This document shows, one piece after another, positions 63,216 through 64,000 of a DNA stretch of 64,000 nt (position 1 is the stretch's first letter; each line of letters begins with the position of its first letter). The DNA is from Sphagnum compactum (taxonomy: Eukaryota > Bryophyta > Sphagnopsida > Sphagnales). The notes under the pieces are model-generated. The model worked only from the letters and a program-made list of their open reading frames with translations. It was not told the origin of the DNA and did no database searches. The DNA lies in contig OZ234499.1 of the NCBI GenBank assembly GCA_965153455.1, forward strand, positions 14,008,271 through 14,072,270, in the 5' to 3' direction. A program made the translations under genes and the position numbers.

Positions 63216-64000
63216 TGGGTGCCTTCACATTAATAGGAGCCACATGTGCCACTTTTAGACTCCTTGATAAATTCAAAAAATTTGGAAAAAGCTTCAAAAA
63301 CTATTTTTAAATCATGATTTTTTCCTAAGAATGTGTCATTTTCAAATCTTTTGAAGTCATTAAAAAAGTCATTTTTTGCTTGAAAACACTGGTTACGAAT
63401 GTTTTAACAATGTTTTTGTCATTTTTTAATTCATTGGATTCATTTCAAATTTATTTACATGTTTTCATGATATTTTATTAATCTTGTTATATAAGTAAAT
63501 GCAACAATTTCAACAACAAATTAAATTAATAATTCAAAAAATGAAAAACCAAACACTAATTACATTTATTGTGGTTCATATTAATGTGGACTACAACTAG
63601 TTGTGGTGAAAATTTGTTAAGGCAAGTTGTATGCATTGTATTTTGACCCTAGTACTGCATTTAAGAGCTTTGTTTTCCACTCAGTTCAATGTTTGAATGG
63701 ATGCTCAACATGAAAACATCATCATGAAATGGATCACTGAACCAACCACATCAATTAAACACCTTCCTTTTGAATGTCAAGCCCAACGCATTTGGGGCCA
63801 ACACCAAAGTGTGCATATTGGGGCAATTTCTTGGGTTACAAGGGATTGTTTCAGGTGTGGTAGAGATTATGAAACGATAATGTTCATAAACTTCATTGTT
63901 TCTAGTTGTAGAATCAAAGTCAAGGTTTCTTGCTCATCGGTTCATGAATGCATTAGGGATCATTTATCCCAAATATTGGTTATAGGAAGATGCACTAGAA
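63216..64000. other. AT-rich intergenic end of window; no gene recognised
   Basis: No credible open frame is present. It may include the 3' part of the hAT-like element, but no terminal inverted repeat was seen. Confidence 0.5.

Overview
The window looks like nuclear DNA from a large, repeat-rich plant genome, most likely a seed plant and plausibly a conifer. The basis is an intron-containing LRR receptor kinase of plant type, plant-type Ty3 and hAT remnants, a Helitron, tRNA-derived SINE-like pieces, and long AT-rich stretches with almost no coding sequence. The species cannot be fixed from the sequence alone.

Layout. 1-2740 is a long AT-rich repeat with a second direct copy at 56814-59555; each copy carries a 131-bp foldback. 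2844-8876 (minus) is the one clearly intact large gene: a three-exon LRR receptor-like kinase of 1,171 residues with 29 LRRs, a membrane span and an RD-type kinase domain. 9-15 kb is intergenic, with foldbacks, dispersed repeats and one unidentified coding-like scrap. 15-27 kb holds three copies (A +, B -, C +) of a duplicated unit. Each contains the first exon of a small gene that would encode a secreted peptide precursor. Only C (26441-27235) is open: a signal peptide exon of 49 codons, a phase-0 intron, and a 38-residue exon ending in a Pro-rich tail. A has one nonsense codon; B has a frameshift and no second exon. 29-31 kb is a 25-bp-unit AT-rich tandem array, 34.9-35.6 kb another degenerate array, and 38.3-39.1 kb a 107-bp tandem repeat rich in GAAGAA/TTCTTC.

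43.3-47.3 kb is an inverted partial duplicate of the receptor kinase: part of intron 1, all of exon 2, and part of intron 2. It is dead, with two nonsense codons and no exons 1 and 3. A 782-bp non-autonomous Helitron is inserted in its intron, and the intact paralogue supplies the empty site. The duplicate ends abruptly against a decayed Ty3-type element (47.3-54.3 kb: protease tail, RT, RNase H, integrase, then a 3-kb additional charged, coiled-coil-like region and a polypurine tract). Further right are a TIR element (55.1-55.5 kb), the second long repeat, reverse-strand gag remnants (59.6-61.8 kb) and a decayed hAT-like transposase (61.9-63.2 kb).

How it fits together: this is a gene-poor region shaped by segmental duplication and transposons. 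Two gene products can be supported as functional, the receptor kinase and peptide gene C. Plant LRR-XI-type kinases often perceive small secreted peptides, but nothing here shows that these two are partners.
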